From the NCBI RefSeq assembly GCF_000372725.1, contig NW_005199702.1, positions 34,353 through 98,352 on the forward strand: DNA of 64,000 nt. The letters are read 5' to 3'. Below are positions 42,254-51,212 of this stretch, piece by piece. The first letter of the stretch is position 1. Each line of letters begins with the position of its first letter. The notes beneath the pieces were generated by a model. The model worked only from the letters and a program-made list of their open reading frames with translations. It was not told where the DNA came from and ran no database searches. The stretch is from Emiliania huxleyi CCMP1516. Lineage: Eukaryota; Haptophyta; Isochrysidales; Noelaerhabdaceae. The position numbers and the translations under genes are program-made.

Positions 42254-42680
42254 TTTTCGCCTCATAATCGCGAGCGCGTGGTTGCGGGTCGGTTGCGAGG
42301 GGCTAAGCCTGGCTAGCCAGGTCCGCCTGGGCGCCTCCAGTCTTGCTTTTGCGGTGAACATTCTTGTATTGGTTTGGCAGAGGTGTTTTCGTGCGGTCTG
42401 TCAGTTGCTGCTGATAGCCGGTTTTCGCCTCATAATCGCGAGCGCGTGGTTGCGGGTCGGTTGCGAGGGGCTAAGCCTGGCTAGCCAGGTCCGCCTGGGC
42501 GCCTCCAGTCTTGCTTTTGCGGTGACCATTCTTGTATTGGTTGGCAGAGGTGTTTTCGTGCGGTCTGTCAGTTGCTGCTGATAGCCGGTTTTCGCCTCAT
42601 AATCGCGAGCGCGTGGTCGCGGGTCGGTTGCGAGGGGCTCAGCCTGGCTAGCCAGGTCCGCCTGGGCGCTTCGAGTCATC
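42254..42680. repeat. 168-bp tandem repeat, about 2.5 units
   Basis: Units begin ttttcgcctcataatcgcg at 42254, 42422 and 42589 (spacing 168 and 167), with very few differences; the third unit is partial. The unit length keeps a frame open across the array, which gives a misleading ORF. It lies inside the helicase island. Confidence 0.92.
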
Positions 42681-43084
42681 CGCACTGCAATAATAATCTC
42701 TCGCGAGCGATCTGATCACCGCCCGTGAGTCGCTGCTTTGCTTGAACCGTTTTTGGCCGTTCGTCTATCGCGACAATTTGGGAGGCGCTTGGAGCAAGCC
42801 GCTCTCTTGCGTTGGTAGATGAACAAGGGCATTGGTACAGCCGAGGGCCTCCTGTAGTGTATGTCAACACAATAAACTTTGTCTCCGGCTGTTGGAGCTC
42901 TTGGCATCGGACAGAAGGCGTTGAGCGCCTGCTAAGTACATGTACATGTCATGTTGTACTGATGACGTTGACTTTTTGCGACACTGGTCTTGTTTACTTT
43001 TACTTCTCGACGTGTCCGAATATACTGAAATCAAATTTTGGTAGTTTTCTTCAAGCTGCCCGTAGAGCGTAGTCACTGCAAGCA

Positions 43085-44497
43085 ATGATAGTCGGCGATG
43101 CAGTTTGTGTGCTCGAGAGCTACCCCGGTCCTTACAAAGGCCGACGAGGGCAGATTGTCAAAGTAGACTCTGGTCGGACCAATAGCTTGCGCGTCCAGTT
43201 TGACGAGTCGGAGGCAGCTTGGTTTCCGCCGGAAGCGGTGGAGTCAGTGTCGCAAGGTGGCAACGGTTTGTCACAGTCGCAGAGGCTCACCCTGGACAAG
43301 GTGCCAGACGTTGAGCGCGAAAGTGTGCTTGCTGTCTCCAAGTTCCGAGTTATTGACAAGCAAAGCAACTGGATTGGGATGCCCGTTGTGGTCGTCGACA
43401 CCGATGCACTTGCGCACACCGCTTCCGTCCGCCTGGAGGTAGGTGGCAGTGCTGTGCGATCGGTTGCATGGAAGCACCTCGAGGTCGTATCTTCCTCGTC
43501 TGCGAATGTAGCGGGTACGGTTGCCGCTGCCAGAGAGGTCGCAGCTGCCGCCAAGTTCAAACCGAACGACTATGTGAGCATCCTGCGTACGTGTCCAACT
43601 CCGCATCCCGGTGTTCACCTCGTTCGGGAGTGGCGAGGCGAGACAAACGGGGTTGACCATTATCTCATTGGGATACAACACCATGGAGATCTTGTTGTGT
43701 CCGAGACGTTCCTTGTTGCGGAGAAGCCATGCGTCGCCGAGCGCCCTAGTACAGCTTTGGCGGTCCCAACGCATCGTCCAAACGGCCAACCGTACACGCC
43801 CGACCAGATTGCGGCCCTCAAGTCTATCCTCGAGCAACGCTCGAATATCGAGCTCAGCGGTCCACCCGGCTCTGGCAAGACCGAGGTGTACTGTGTCGGG
43901 GTGTCAGTCATTCAGGCGGCTAAGGAGGTTGTACTCGTGGCCACGCTGAGCAACGAAATTGTTGTGCACTCGCACAAGCAGCTCAAGCGGCACGGAGTTA
44001 TCAACGCCGAGGAAATCTGCGGCACCTACACAAAGAAGTTTTGGGCAACGCTTGGCGAGGAGTGGTCGTGGGACAACGTCCCAAAGATTGTGGCCGAGAT
44101 CACCACGAGCCCAAAGTGCCGGACGGTGTGCAACGACATACGCCAGGCGTCGGTGATTGTTTTTGAGGAGGACGAGAACACACTGCCGCACTTCAAAGAC
44201 ATCTTGCTCACCGTCATTTCCAGGGTTTGCGGCTACACGGGTCCTGAGCCAGGTGCCAACAAGCAGTACATCTTTGTGCGCGACCAGCGCCAGCTCGGTG
44301 GCATCGAGGTCGTGGACGGCAACGGTCGCAACGTCAACAACGTCGGTCTGCTCCCGGGCGGTGTTATGGCTGGCGGCGGGCAAGCCAAGGAGTCGCTCTG
44401 CTTCGAGTCGCAGGCTACGCAGAAGTTATACCCGGGTCAGCCTGTCACGGTCTCACCTCGCCATTTTGGTGACGACGGCCGCTCGCGCCTCGCCTGA
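43085..44497 (+). CDS. KOW-type barrels plus SF1 (PIF1-like) helicase region
   Basis: 470 residues from ATG 43085, intronless. Three SH3/KOW-like barrels come first (residues about 1-55 with GPYKGRRGQIVKVDSG; 85-135 with IGMPVVVVDTD; 158-212 with NDYVSILRTC). The helicase core follows: Q-motif-like YTPDQIAALKSILEQ (237-251), Walker A GPPGSGKT (259-266), Walker B VIVFEEDE (357-364) and motif III-like FVRDQRQLGGI (397-407). This resembles SF1B/PIF1 helicases, which unwind DNA with ATP, but the KOW array is unusual. The ORF ends soon after motif III, so the C-terminal motifs (IV-VI) are not in it. GC content is lower than in neighbouring host genes. It may be the driver or cargo of the surrounding direct-repeat element. 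Confidence 0.65.
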   Translation: MIVGDAVCVLESYPGPYKGRRGQIVKVDSGRTNSLRVQFDESEAAWFPPEAVESVSQGGNGLSQSQRLTLDKVPDVERESVLAVSKFRVIDKQSNWIGMPVVVVDTDALAHTASVRLEVGGSAVRSVAWKHLEVVSSSSANVAGTVAAAREVAAAAKFKPNDYVSILRTCPTPHPGVHLVREWRGETNGVDHYLIGIQHHGDLVVSETFLVAEKPCVAERPSTALAVPTHRPNGQPYTPDQIAALKSILEQRSNIELSGPPGSGKTEVYCVGVSVIQAAKEVVLVATLSNEIVVHSHKQLKRHGVINAEEICGTYTKKFWATLGEEWSWDNVPKIVAEITTSPKCRTVCNDIRQASVIVFEEDENTLPHFKDILLTVISRVCGYTGPEPGANKQYIFVRDQRQLGGIEVVDGNGRNVNNVGLLPGGVMAGGGQAKESLCFESQATQKLYPGQPVTVSPRHFGDDGRSRLA

Positions 44498-44677
44498 AGA
44501 GGGGACGGCGCTTCGCTACTGCTCTTTGCGCAGCAAGTTCCTTCTCAACATGCCAAGTGCGCGACAAGAGGGGCTTCGCGGTTTCGGTAGCGAGGAGCTG
44601 GTTAAGGTGGAGTACGTGTGCGCGGCGCACCTACAGGCACGCAGCGGACAGGAGGCCAACTTCGTGGACCACCACCT

Positions 44678-45667
44678 CTCGGGCACGCGTGGCATTTGCG
44701 CCGTATGATGAGAATCGACGGCCCGCAGATCAGGATGCAAACGCGTTGTGGCATCGCTGCATGGACCTAATGCACCGTGGCGATACCAACAATGTTTACA
44801 CGCGTGAGCTCTTTGCGCGGCTGCAGGACGTGGGCACTCGCTTCTTCGACGAGGTGTCTGGGCGTCCCGACTGGTATGAGACGACAAAGTTCGGGTTTCT
44901 CCTCAACAAGAGCCTCGAGGAGTTTGCGACGCGAGAGCACGTCGCAAAGTACCGAGTCGAGGAACGCTGGTCCACTCTCGATGGGGCTGGCGTTGTTCAC
45001 TCCCACTACGCCACCAAGGTAGATGAGAACGGGGTGCCGATACCTGTCGCGCACAAGACTGGGACGGGCCGTCGGGCGACCTGTCTGGCGGACGCCAGTT
45101 CGTCGCTGGCGCCGTCGCGCTTTATCTGCAGTGGAAGGTTGGGTACCCTCTCAAGGTGGGCATGATGATATGTGCAAAGATGTTCACGCCCCACGGCGAG
45201 AACACGTAATCGGACCCTATTAGCGCCTCTACATCTTTCATCTCTCTACAACACACAATCTATCACACGCCACCCGAATTTAAATCTCTACATCTCTACA
45301 ACACTCTACAACATTCTACAGCTCTACAACTCTACAACTCTACACACTCCTCCTCACATCCCACCATCACCTCCACTCCCCCACTACCTCCACTTCCACC
45401 TCCAAACACAAACACAATCTCACACACATCTACAACTTCTCCATCCGACCACGACACCACAACACAACACACATTTATTCACATTTTAATCATCAAATTT
45501 CCTTTTCTCTAAATTATTAATTATTAATATAATAATTTCACTTGTAGTCCCCCCGAAATTTCACATTTCAACTATATAGGCGGGTGCGGAGCTGGCCTCC
45601 CCTATCCAGCATCCCACACTCGAAGCGCACGCCGCCGCGGCACCGTGCGCGATCGAGTGGCTGCCAG
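44678..45667 (+). repeat. Right ~1-kb direct repeat
   Basis: Partner of 40150-41189, with the same partial ORF, the same C/A-rich tract and the same aactatatagg motif. It ends at ggctgccag, 5 bp before the tRNA-Met gene. It follows the helicase ORF closely, and the left repeat looks like a displaced copy of this region. Confidence 0.88.
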
Positions 45668-45672
45668 ATCGA

Positions 45673-45746
45673 GCCGGGCTAGCTCAGTTGGTTAGAGCGT
45701 TGGATTCATAACCCAGAGGTCACCAGTTCGATCCTGGTGCCCGGCA
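45673..45746 (+). tRNA. tRNA-Met (anticodon CAU), elongator-type
   Basis: A 74-nt cloverleaf: acceptor GCCGGGC/GCCCGGC with discriminator A, D-arm GCTC-AGTTGGTTA-GAGC, anticodon loop TTCATAA giving CAU, and T-arm ACCAG-TTCGATC-CTGGT. No intron. The anticodon stem has one weak A-C pair and one G-T pair. Internal A and B boxes (TAGCTCAGTTGG, GTTCGATCC) are intact. A TTTT run at 45752-45755 can act as Pol III terminator. The gene starts 5 bp after the right end of the helicase island's direct repeat. Confidence 0.93.
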
Positions 45747-45805
45747 TCCTCTTTTGGCGCACACATTAACCCCCCACGGTGCCCGGCATCCTCTTTTGGC
45801 GCACA
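45736..45805. repeat. Duplicated tRNA 3' end (28 bp, 42-bp spacing)
   Basis: ggtgcccggcatcctctttt plus ggcgcaca occurs at 45736-45763, overlapping the tRNA 3' end, and again at 45778-45805. The second copy lacks the rest of the tRNA. This may be replication slippage, or a footprint of integration at a tRNA 3' end. Confidence 0.88.
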
Positions 45806-46101
45806 TTGACCCCCACGAGCACCCACGAGCACCGCTGCACCCCAAGGACCTTCACTAATGTAAATAAAGAGGCAACGCTAGGCATGTTCAAGAGATATTT
45901 GTTAAGAGCCTGTTGACAGCCAAGTTTCCGTCGAGCGGCCCGTCCCGATCATGCTCTCCGAGTTCATGCTCTCCGAGGCCTCCCGGCGGGCCACGGCGCG
46001 GCGAGCCGGGCCCCAAGCCGACCCTGAGCCGCCGCCGACCGCCGGCGGAGCGCACACGTAAAGAAAGAACGCGAAGACATTTTCGTTCTTCTTCTGAAAC
46101 G

Positions 46102-47826
46102 ATGTCTCCTCATATGTCCAGGCCGCCGCTGCCGCTCCTGCAGCCCACGGCCTCGCTGCTGCTGCCCCTGCTGCTGCTGCAGCCCACGAGGGCCTCGCTG
46201 CAGCCCAACACGCTACCGTCAATGGCGCCGCCGCCCTGGTCACCCGTTCGAGCGCCGCGAATCGCCGACCGCGGCGCGGGCCGGTACACCCAGGCGCGGA
46301 GCGGCGCGGACGGCAACGTCACGCTCTGCTGGAACGCAGTCGAGCCCGAGGCGGGCCTGCGGCTCGCGAGGTGCGGCGGCTCGTCGTGCGAGGGCTGGTC
46401 CCACCCGCCGACGCTCGTCTCTGGCGCCGACGGCGATCCGCGCTTCATCCGGATGCGCATGGCGCACCGCTCCTCGCGGCCAGTCCTCTGCCACACGTCG
46501 AGCGGCGGCCGCGCCCTCTCGCTCGGCATCTGCCTCGACGCGGTCTGCAGCCAGTTCAAGGCGGTGGAGCTCGAGAGGGCCGTCAAGGTGCGCCACTGCG
46601 ACCTCGAGTCGTCGGGCCGCGAGGGCACGCGCGTCGCCGCCGCCCTGTCGGACGAGGCCGGGTCGCGCCTGGTGCTGCTGAGGGTGGACCTGCCCACCGG
46701 CTCCGTGGCGGCCAAAACCGTGCTGGCGACCGCGGCGGACCCCTTCACCGTCAACGAGACGACGCGGCGCCCCGAGCGCGGCATCGAGGGCCCCGTGCTC
46801 GCGGATCGGTCCCTCGCGTACTGGGACATCTCGGGCCGGCGGCTGCGCCTCGTCTTCGACACGGCCGACCCACGGCCCCGCCGCTCGCCACTCGCCGCCG
46901 GACGCCCCCGCCCTGCCCCTCGCGACGGCTGCGTCGGCGCATCGTGCTAGGCGCTCGAGCGTGGTGGTGGCGCAGGGCGGCGGTGCGGGCGTGGCGGCGG
47001 CGGGCGGCATGGTCAACCCCGGGGCCTGGGCGCGCCTCCTCGCGGTCGGGAAGGCTCTCCCCCCCCCCGGCGCCGGCACGGGCGCCGGGCGCGAGACACC
47101 GAGTCCGCCTGCTGCGCCCGCCCGCCGCAGGACGCGCTCCTGCTCACATTCTTCGACCTCGCCCGCCACTCGCTCTTCCTGGCGCGCTGCTTCCGGCTGC
47201 TTCGCCGTTGCGACGCGCCGGTCCGCTCGCTCCGCCGCCCCGCCGCCGCCGCGCCGAGCCGCCGCAACCGCGCCGAGCCGCCGCAGCGCCGCAGCGCCGC
47301 AGCGCCCCAGCCGCAGCCCTCGGCCTCGGCCTCGGACGCGTGATCCGTGGCGACGCCCTCGCCCCCTTAAGGTGCTGGTCGACGCCACCGCCTTCCACGG
47401 GGACATCAGGCGAAGGAAGCCGCGCCCACAAGTCGCCCGCCCAGCCGCCGCCCCCGCCGCCGCTCTCCCCTTCCCTCGCCCGCACCTCCGCCCCGCCCCC
47501 GGCGCAGCGACTTTGGTGCGGGCGCCTTCCCCGACCTCGCCCTCTCGCCGCACGGCGCGCCGGCCCTCGCCTACTTCGTCGAGGCCTCGCCCTCGCGCGG
47601 CTGCCTGCGGGTGCTCCGCTGCAGCGACCCGCTCTGCGGCTCGTGGCGCCTCTTTGACGCCTCGTGCGGCCCGCGCGGGTACGGACGGGACGCCTCGCTC
47701 GCCTTTGGTCGCGACGGCGCTATCGTCGCCTCGTTCCTCGACCTCGACGGCCACGACGACCCCGCGAGGATGATTGCGCGCGTGGCGGTGTACAATGATA
47801 GCCAGGGCGCCGTGCTCGCAGATTAG
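46102..47826 (+). CDS. Secreted beta-propeller-like repeat protein, multi-exon
   Basis: ATG 46102 begins a Leu/Pro-rich signal peptide (PLLQPTASLLLPLLLLQP). Repeats follow of the type common in protist and bacterial 'G-x-P-x-x-x-Y ... L-x-x-x-x-C-x-x-x-x-C' proteins: LRLARCGGSSCEGW, LSLGICLDAVCSQFKAVELE, and the last exon GAFPDLALSPHGAPALAYFV with LRVLRCSDPLCGSWRLFDAS and DASLAFGRDGAIVASFLD. Each pairs two Cys and alternating strands, consistent with propeller blades held by disulfides. Open exon blocks run 46102-46880 and 47560-47826. Shorter exons between them (for example AWARLLAVGKALPPP, VLVDATAFHGDIR) lie in GC-rich DNA and are not resolved. Cell surface or secreted location is inferred. 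Function unknown. Confidence 0.6.
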
Positions 47827-48256
47827 ATTAGATAGCCGAAGGCGAAGACGAACAGAGTCAGACTCAGAGAGTGTTTGTTAAAAGAAGAACACTGCACACA
47901 GTCAGGCTCGGACTCGGGACTGGAAAAAAAGAAGGAAAACATCAACCAAAGGAAAAAAGAAAAATACGAGTGGAGGGATGCGAGCTCTCGCCCGGCAACC
48001 CTAGCCAGGCCTCACGCGCTGGCCGCGACCGCGACTGGAGATGACTATTTATTTAATTAATCATTTATGGGAGGACGGCGCGCCCGATCGATTGCGCCTA
48101 CTTTCATGAGCATCTGAGCATGGTAGTTATCTATTTATTTATGGTAGGCGCCGAGTGATGCGCGTATTGGGAGCGCGACTGAGGGATCAGGGACGGCTCG
48201 GACGGGAGACCATTTCGGAATTCTTTCATCCGGGGTAAGCATTGCGGCCGCTCCAT
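47827..48256. other. Intergenic region
   Basis: Less GC-rich than the genes. It holds several TATTTATTTA-like words (48045-48065, 48130-48143) and a poly-purine stretch. No gene or shared repeat is recognised. It presumably includes the promoter of the TLC-domain gene. Confidence 0.45.
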
Positions 48257-49243
48257 ATGTATATGTTGCTCGCCGAGCTAGAGGAGGCGCTTTTCATTCC
48301 GCTCGCGGCCACGCCGCTCGCCCAGGCCGTCGGCCTCACCCCGCTAGCCCTCGCGGCTGGGGTTTCCTGCCTCGCAGCCCAGCTGCTCCTCTTCGTCGCC
48401 TTCTCCTACTTGCTGCCAGACGGCCCGTGGCGGAGGCTGCCCGGTCTGACCGCCCACCAGTGCATCTGTTTCCCGCTCATGATTGGCCTCGCCTGCGTCG
48501 GAGTCCAGGATTGGTTCCTCTCAGCAGCGGTCCCGACCTCGTTGAGCGGCCGCGTGCTGGACGAGCACCGGCTCGGAGGCCAGCTGGCGCAGCTGGTGTA
48601 CGGCGAGCTGCTGCTGTGGGACATCCCTTGCGGCCTCCTCGTGCCGAGCCTTCGTGAGCCGCTCATGCTGGCGCACCACTTTGGGATGGCCGCCGTCGCG
48701 TACGCGACGCTGAGCCCGCTCTGCAGCTACTACGCCGTCTTCTTCTTCGGCGCCATCGAGGTGAGGCCCGGCCACGCCCCGCACCCTCTAATCACGCCCG
48801 CGCCAACAACCCCTGTGCCCATGAGACGCGTCCCGCCGCCGTCGCCGCCGTGTGCGCAGGTCAGCGGCATCCCGCTCTCGATCGTCGACGTCTTCCACCC
48901 AAAGCACGAGAAGCACGTCCGCCGGGGCGGCGGCTGGTTCGAGTACGAGAAGGCCTCGCCGCTCTGCCGCGCCGTCAACGAGCTCGCCCGCGTCTGCTTC
49001 GCCGCCGCGTACCTGCCGCTAAGGGCCGTCTATTTCCCGTGGGTGGTCGGCTCACAGGCGGTGCCGGACATGCTCGCGACGCTCGCGCTTCCGCAAGAGG
49101 AGCGGCCAGCCGCGCCCGATGCTGCGCTGTATGGAGTGATCGGCTTCGGCATAGCCTTCTCGGCGCTGCAAATGTACTGGGGCAAGCTCGTCTTCACGCA
49201 AGTGCTGCACGTCCTTGCGGGCCCAAAGCCGAAGGGCGAGTGA
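48257..49243 (+). CDS. TLC-domain multi-pass membrane protein, one in-frame intron
   Basis: Exons 48257-48760 and 48860-49243. The GT-AG intron is 99 nt, phase 0 and free of stops, so the frame also reads through unspliced. MYMLLAELEEALFIPL begins a series of about six to seven helices. TLC (TRAM-LAG1-CLN8) marks are LTAHQCICFPLMIGLACVGV, LVYGELLLWDIPCGLLVPSL, LMLAHHFGMAAVAYATLSPL with the paired His, and FGAIEVSGIPLSIVDVFHP, which is restored exactly by splicing. Family members include ceramide synthases and lipid regulators of ER and Golgi membranes. The Lag1 motif needed for ceramide synthesis is not clear, so a lipid-sensing or lipid-transport role is more likely. Confidence 0.82.
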   Translation: MYMLLAELEEALFIPLAATPLAQAVGLTPLALAAGVSCLAAQLLLFVAFSYLLPDGPWRRLPGLTAHQCICFPLMIGLACVGVQDWFLSAAVPTSLSGRVLDEHRLGGQLAQLVYGELLLWDIPCGLLVPSLREPLMLAHHFGMAAVAYATLSPLCSYYAVFFFGAIEVRPGHAPHPLITPAPTTPVPMRRVPPPSPPCAQVSGIPLSIVDVFHPKHEKHVRRGGGWFEYEKASPLCRAVNELARVCFAAAYLPLRAVYFPWVVGSQAVPDMLATLALPQEERPAAPDAALYGVIGFGIAFSALQMYWGKLVFTQVLHVLAGPKPKGE

Positions 49244-50057
49244 GAGAGACTAGGGGGCCTCGCAGACGACCCGGGTTTCGCAGCGGCACGCGTCTGCACG
49301 CGCCAGCCACGGCGCCGTGCGACGCCGCGCGCAGTGGTCTGGATACTTAGTTACGAGTAGTAATGATGGCCGCCAAAGCAGCGGGTGTGACTTGAAAGAA
49401 ATCGAGAACCGCCGTCACCACAACGCGCACAACGGCTCACCTCGGGAAGGACTCGTGTGGCTAGGTTGTAGGTCGTAGTCAGAGAGCTCCAGCCTCCACA
49501 AGAAACACGCACATACTTGGAGCACTTGGAGTGCGGTCGCGGGTCGGCGGGATGGGAGGACGGCACGCCGCCACCAGTGACAGCCGCGAGCGCTTGGAGC
49601 ACTTGGAGCGCAGTCAGCAACCTCACGTCCAGGACCGGGGAAAAAGAAAGTAAGAAAACAGGACAGAAAGAAAGAAAGAAAACAGACAACCCAAGGGAGG
49701 GATGGGAGAACAGGGAAAAAAGAAAGAAAAGAAAGAAAACAGACAACCCAAGGGAGGGATGGGAGGACGGCACGCCGCCACCACACAGGGATTTTGAGGA
49801 GAGGTGTGTGGTGCGCTATCCGTCGCCCACCCTAGGGAGTCTGCCTCTTCCTATCTCTCTTCGCAGTCTCTCGCCGATTCTCGCTGCAACCTTCATGCCA
49901 CCTCGCGGTCGTCCCACCCTCGTCGTTCTCTCCCTTGTCACTTCCTCCTCTGTCGCGTCGTTCTCTTCTGCCTCAGGACAGGGGAGCTAAGAAGCGCTCG
50001 GCAATTTTCTTTCGGCTGCCTGAGCGAGAGCTTCCTGGACGTCGCGCCCTCGCTTCC
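49244..50057. other. Intergenic region filled with LINE 3' ends
   Basis: 49500-49640 contains short repeated words (cttggagcacttggag) and an isolated piece of LINE 3' end (gggatgggaggacggc, 49548-49572). The rest is the LINE cluster listed separately. No protein gene is supported. Confidence 0.5.
49663..49979 (-). mobile_element. LINE 3' ends, two in series (inverted)
   Basis: On the - strand, 49979 to about 49727 is a 5'-truncated copy of the RNase H LINE family including the 3' UTR and tail. A second bare 3' end (49663-49715) is fused behind it, giving two tails. A candidate short duplication, aggacag, occurs on both sides (about 49657 and 49976). It lies about 80 bp upstream of the ISCU-like gene. 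Confidence 0.72.
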
Positions 50058-50624
50058 ATGTTGGTGCGCTCTCTGCGCCCTGCGCCTGCCGCGCTCCGCC
50101 TCGCCGTCGCGCGGCGCGGCTACCACAAGAACATCATCGACCACTACGAGACGCCTCGCAACGTCGGATCCTTCGACAAGGAGGATCTGGACGTCGGCAC
50201 GGGTCTTGTTGGCGCGCCGGCCTGCGGCGACGTGATGAAGCTGCAGCTCAAGATTGGGAAGGACGGCAAGATCGAGGACGCCGTCTTCAAGGCGCGCGTC
50301 CCCCTCCCCCTCCCCTCACCCCTTCTCCCGCTCTCACACACTGCCTCCCGCCCGTCCGTGTGCATGCAGGTGGTTGCAGATGGCAAGGCGACGTATGCGA
50401 ACCAGGGCAAGGCCAAGGTGGGCACCGTCCTCTACCGCGTCGTGTGGAAGGACTTCCCGCCCGACCTCGTCTGGTACGAGCCGGAGGACAACCTCGGCGA
50501 GGGCTACCTCAAGGAGTACGAGGCGCGCGTCGCGGCGGAGGCGGCAGCCGACGAGGAGTCGGCGCGTGAGGATGCGGAGCTCGAGGAGCTGGAGGAGGCG
50601 GAGGCGCTCGCGCGCGACGAGTGA
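50058..50624 (+). CDS. ISCU N-terminal half fused to a chromodomain-like tail
   Basis: ATG 50058; Arg-rich leader MLVRSLRPAPAALRLAVARR fits a mitochondrial presequence. Exon 1 then reads as the iron-sulfur scaffold ISCU: YHKNIIDHYETPRNVGSFDK, GLVGAPACGDVMKLQLKI, KIEDAVFKA. After a phase-0 intron (50298-50369, in-frame and stop-free) the sequence is not ISCU. VLYRVVWKDFPPDLVWYEPE with DNLGEGYLKEYEARV matches the chromodomain pattern, followed by an acidic Glu/Ala coil. Only the first of ISCU's three cluster-ligating Cys is present; the segments with the second and third (FGCGSAIA- and LHCSMLAE-type) are absent. Canonical scaffold activity is therefore unlikely. Alternatives are an exon-swapped paralogue, an alternative 3' exon, or an assembly join. 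Confidence 0.72.
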   Translation: MLVRSLRPAPAALRLAVARRGYHKNIIDHYETPRNVGSFDKEDLDVGTGLVGAPACGDVMKLQLKIGKDGKIEDAVFKARVPLPLPSPLLPLSHTASRPSVCMQVVADGKATYANQGKAKVGTVLYRVVWKDFPPDLVWYEPEDNLGEGYLKEYEARVAAEAAADEESAREDAELEELEEAEALARDE

Positions 50625-50942
50625 GCGTGGTGGGCGGCCTCGAGGCTGCTGCGCGGTGTTGCGGGTGGAGTATGGTTAGAAAATGTGTCAGGGATCGGTC
50701 TAATGGACCGTTCCGCTGCGGTTCTGTGGTCCATAGGGTCTGATAGTCCTTGCATACTCGTCTCGAGGCATGCGGTTAAAGTTGAAAATTTAATAAAATC
50801 GGCCCCGACCGGCCTAGTATGTGTATGTTTTCAACTGTAGAGAGACGTCTCGGTTTGAGCGCAGCGCGAGTGGGAGAATTTCGGCGGTCGTGGAGGTCGT
50901 GGACGTCGTTGAGTGGCGAGTCACGCTCGTGCGGACAGCATC
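50625..50942. other. Intergenic region
   Basis: Contains an AATAAA motif near 50793 and otherwise no gene or repeat. It lies between the ISCU-like gene and the broken Tudor-gene copy. Confidence 0.4.
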
Positions 50943-51212
50943 ATGCCGTCGCCGGACGCGGCGGCGAGGCACACGGGCGCCGGCGTGGCGCGTCGGCAGG
51001 CCCACCACGAGCGGATGCGCGACGCGCTCGGGAAGCGGCCGCGGGCGAGGCGGAGCTTCCGCCGGCGGACGACGCGGTCGAGATGGCGAGCGCCGTCCAC
51101 GTGCTGGACAGCGTGCGGGAGGTGGGCCCGAACTACACCCTGCTGCGCAGCAAGGAGACGAAGGCGAAGCGGCGGAAGCGAAAGCGCGAGGATGCCAGGG
51201 CGGCGCTCGACG
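50943..51212 (+). pseudogene. Broken inverted copy of the 5' part of the gene at 52165-53220
   Basis: About 270 bp starting ATGCCGTCGCCGG matches the first roughly 90 codons of the - strand gene (ARHTGAGVARRQAHHERMR; EVGPNYTLLRSKETKAKRR) with few changes. A 4-bp difference after the MRD codons shifts the frame relative to the intact gene. Homology stops sharply at ctcgacgg. The downstream frame is unrelated. Confidence 0.75.

Larger units (their letters stand above)
39935..45667 (+). mobile_element. Lower-GC helicase island with ~1-kb direct repeats (unclassified element)
   Basis: A block with base composition unlike its surroundings. C/A-rich, T-poor tracts of similar sequence occur three times (about 39955-40147, 40695-40985, 45220-45510). 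Near-identical direct repeats of about 1 kb (40150-41189 and 44678-45667) flank a unique interior with a KOW-helicase ORF, a Cys-rich ORF and a 168-bp tandem repeat. The right end lies 5 bp upstream of a tRNA-Met gene. I recognise no reverse transcriptase, integrase, transposase or capsid gene, and the repeats lack an obvious target duplication. It could be an integrated mobile element or a segmental duplication. It does not look whole, because the helicase lacks its C-terminal motifs. Confidence 0.5.

Noticed and set aside
42246-42581. 111-codon frame with two identical halves (RLIIASAWLRVGCEG)
   Set aside because: It only reflects a 168-bp tandem repeat whose length is a multiple of three; no start context or homology.
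40150-45667. LTR retrotransposon
   Set aside because: The 1-kb direct repeats invite this, but no TG...CA ends, target duplication, primer-binding site or gag-pol-type domain is seen. The right repeat looks like the normal flank of the helicase ORF.
46240-47754. 504-codon - strand frame opposite the propeller-like gene
   Set aside because: Low-complexity Arg/Ala/Gly composition and no motifs; the + strand carries the conserved Cys repeats.
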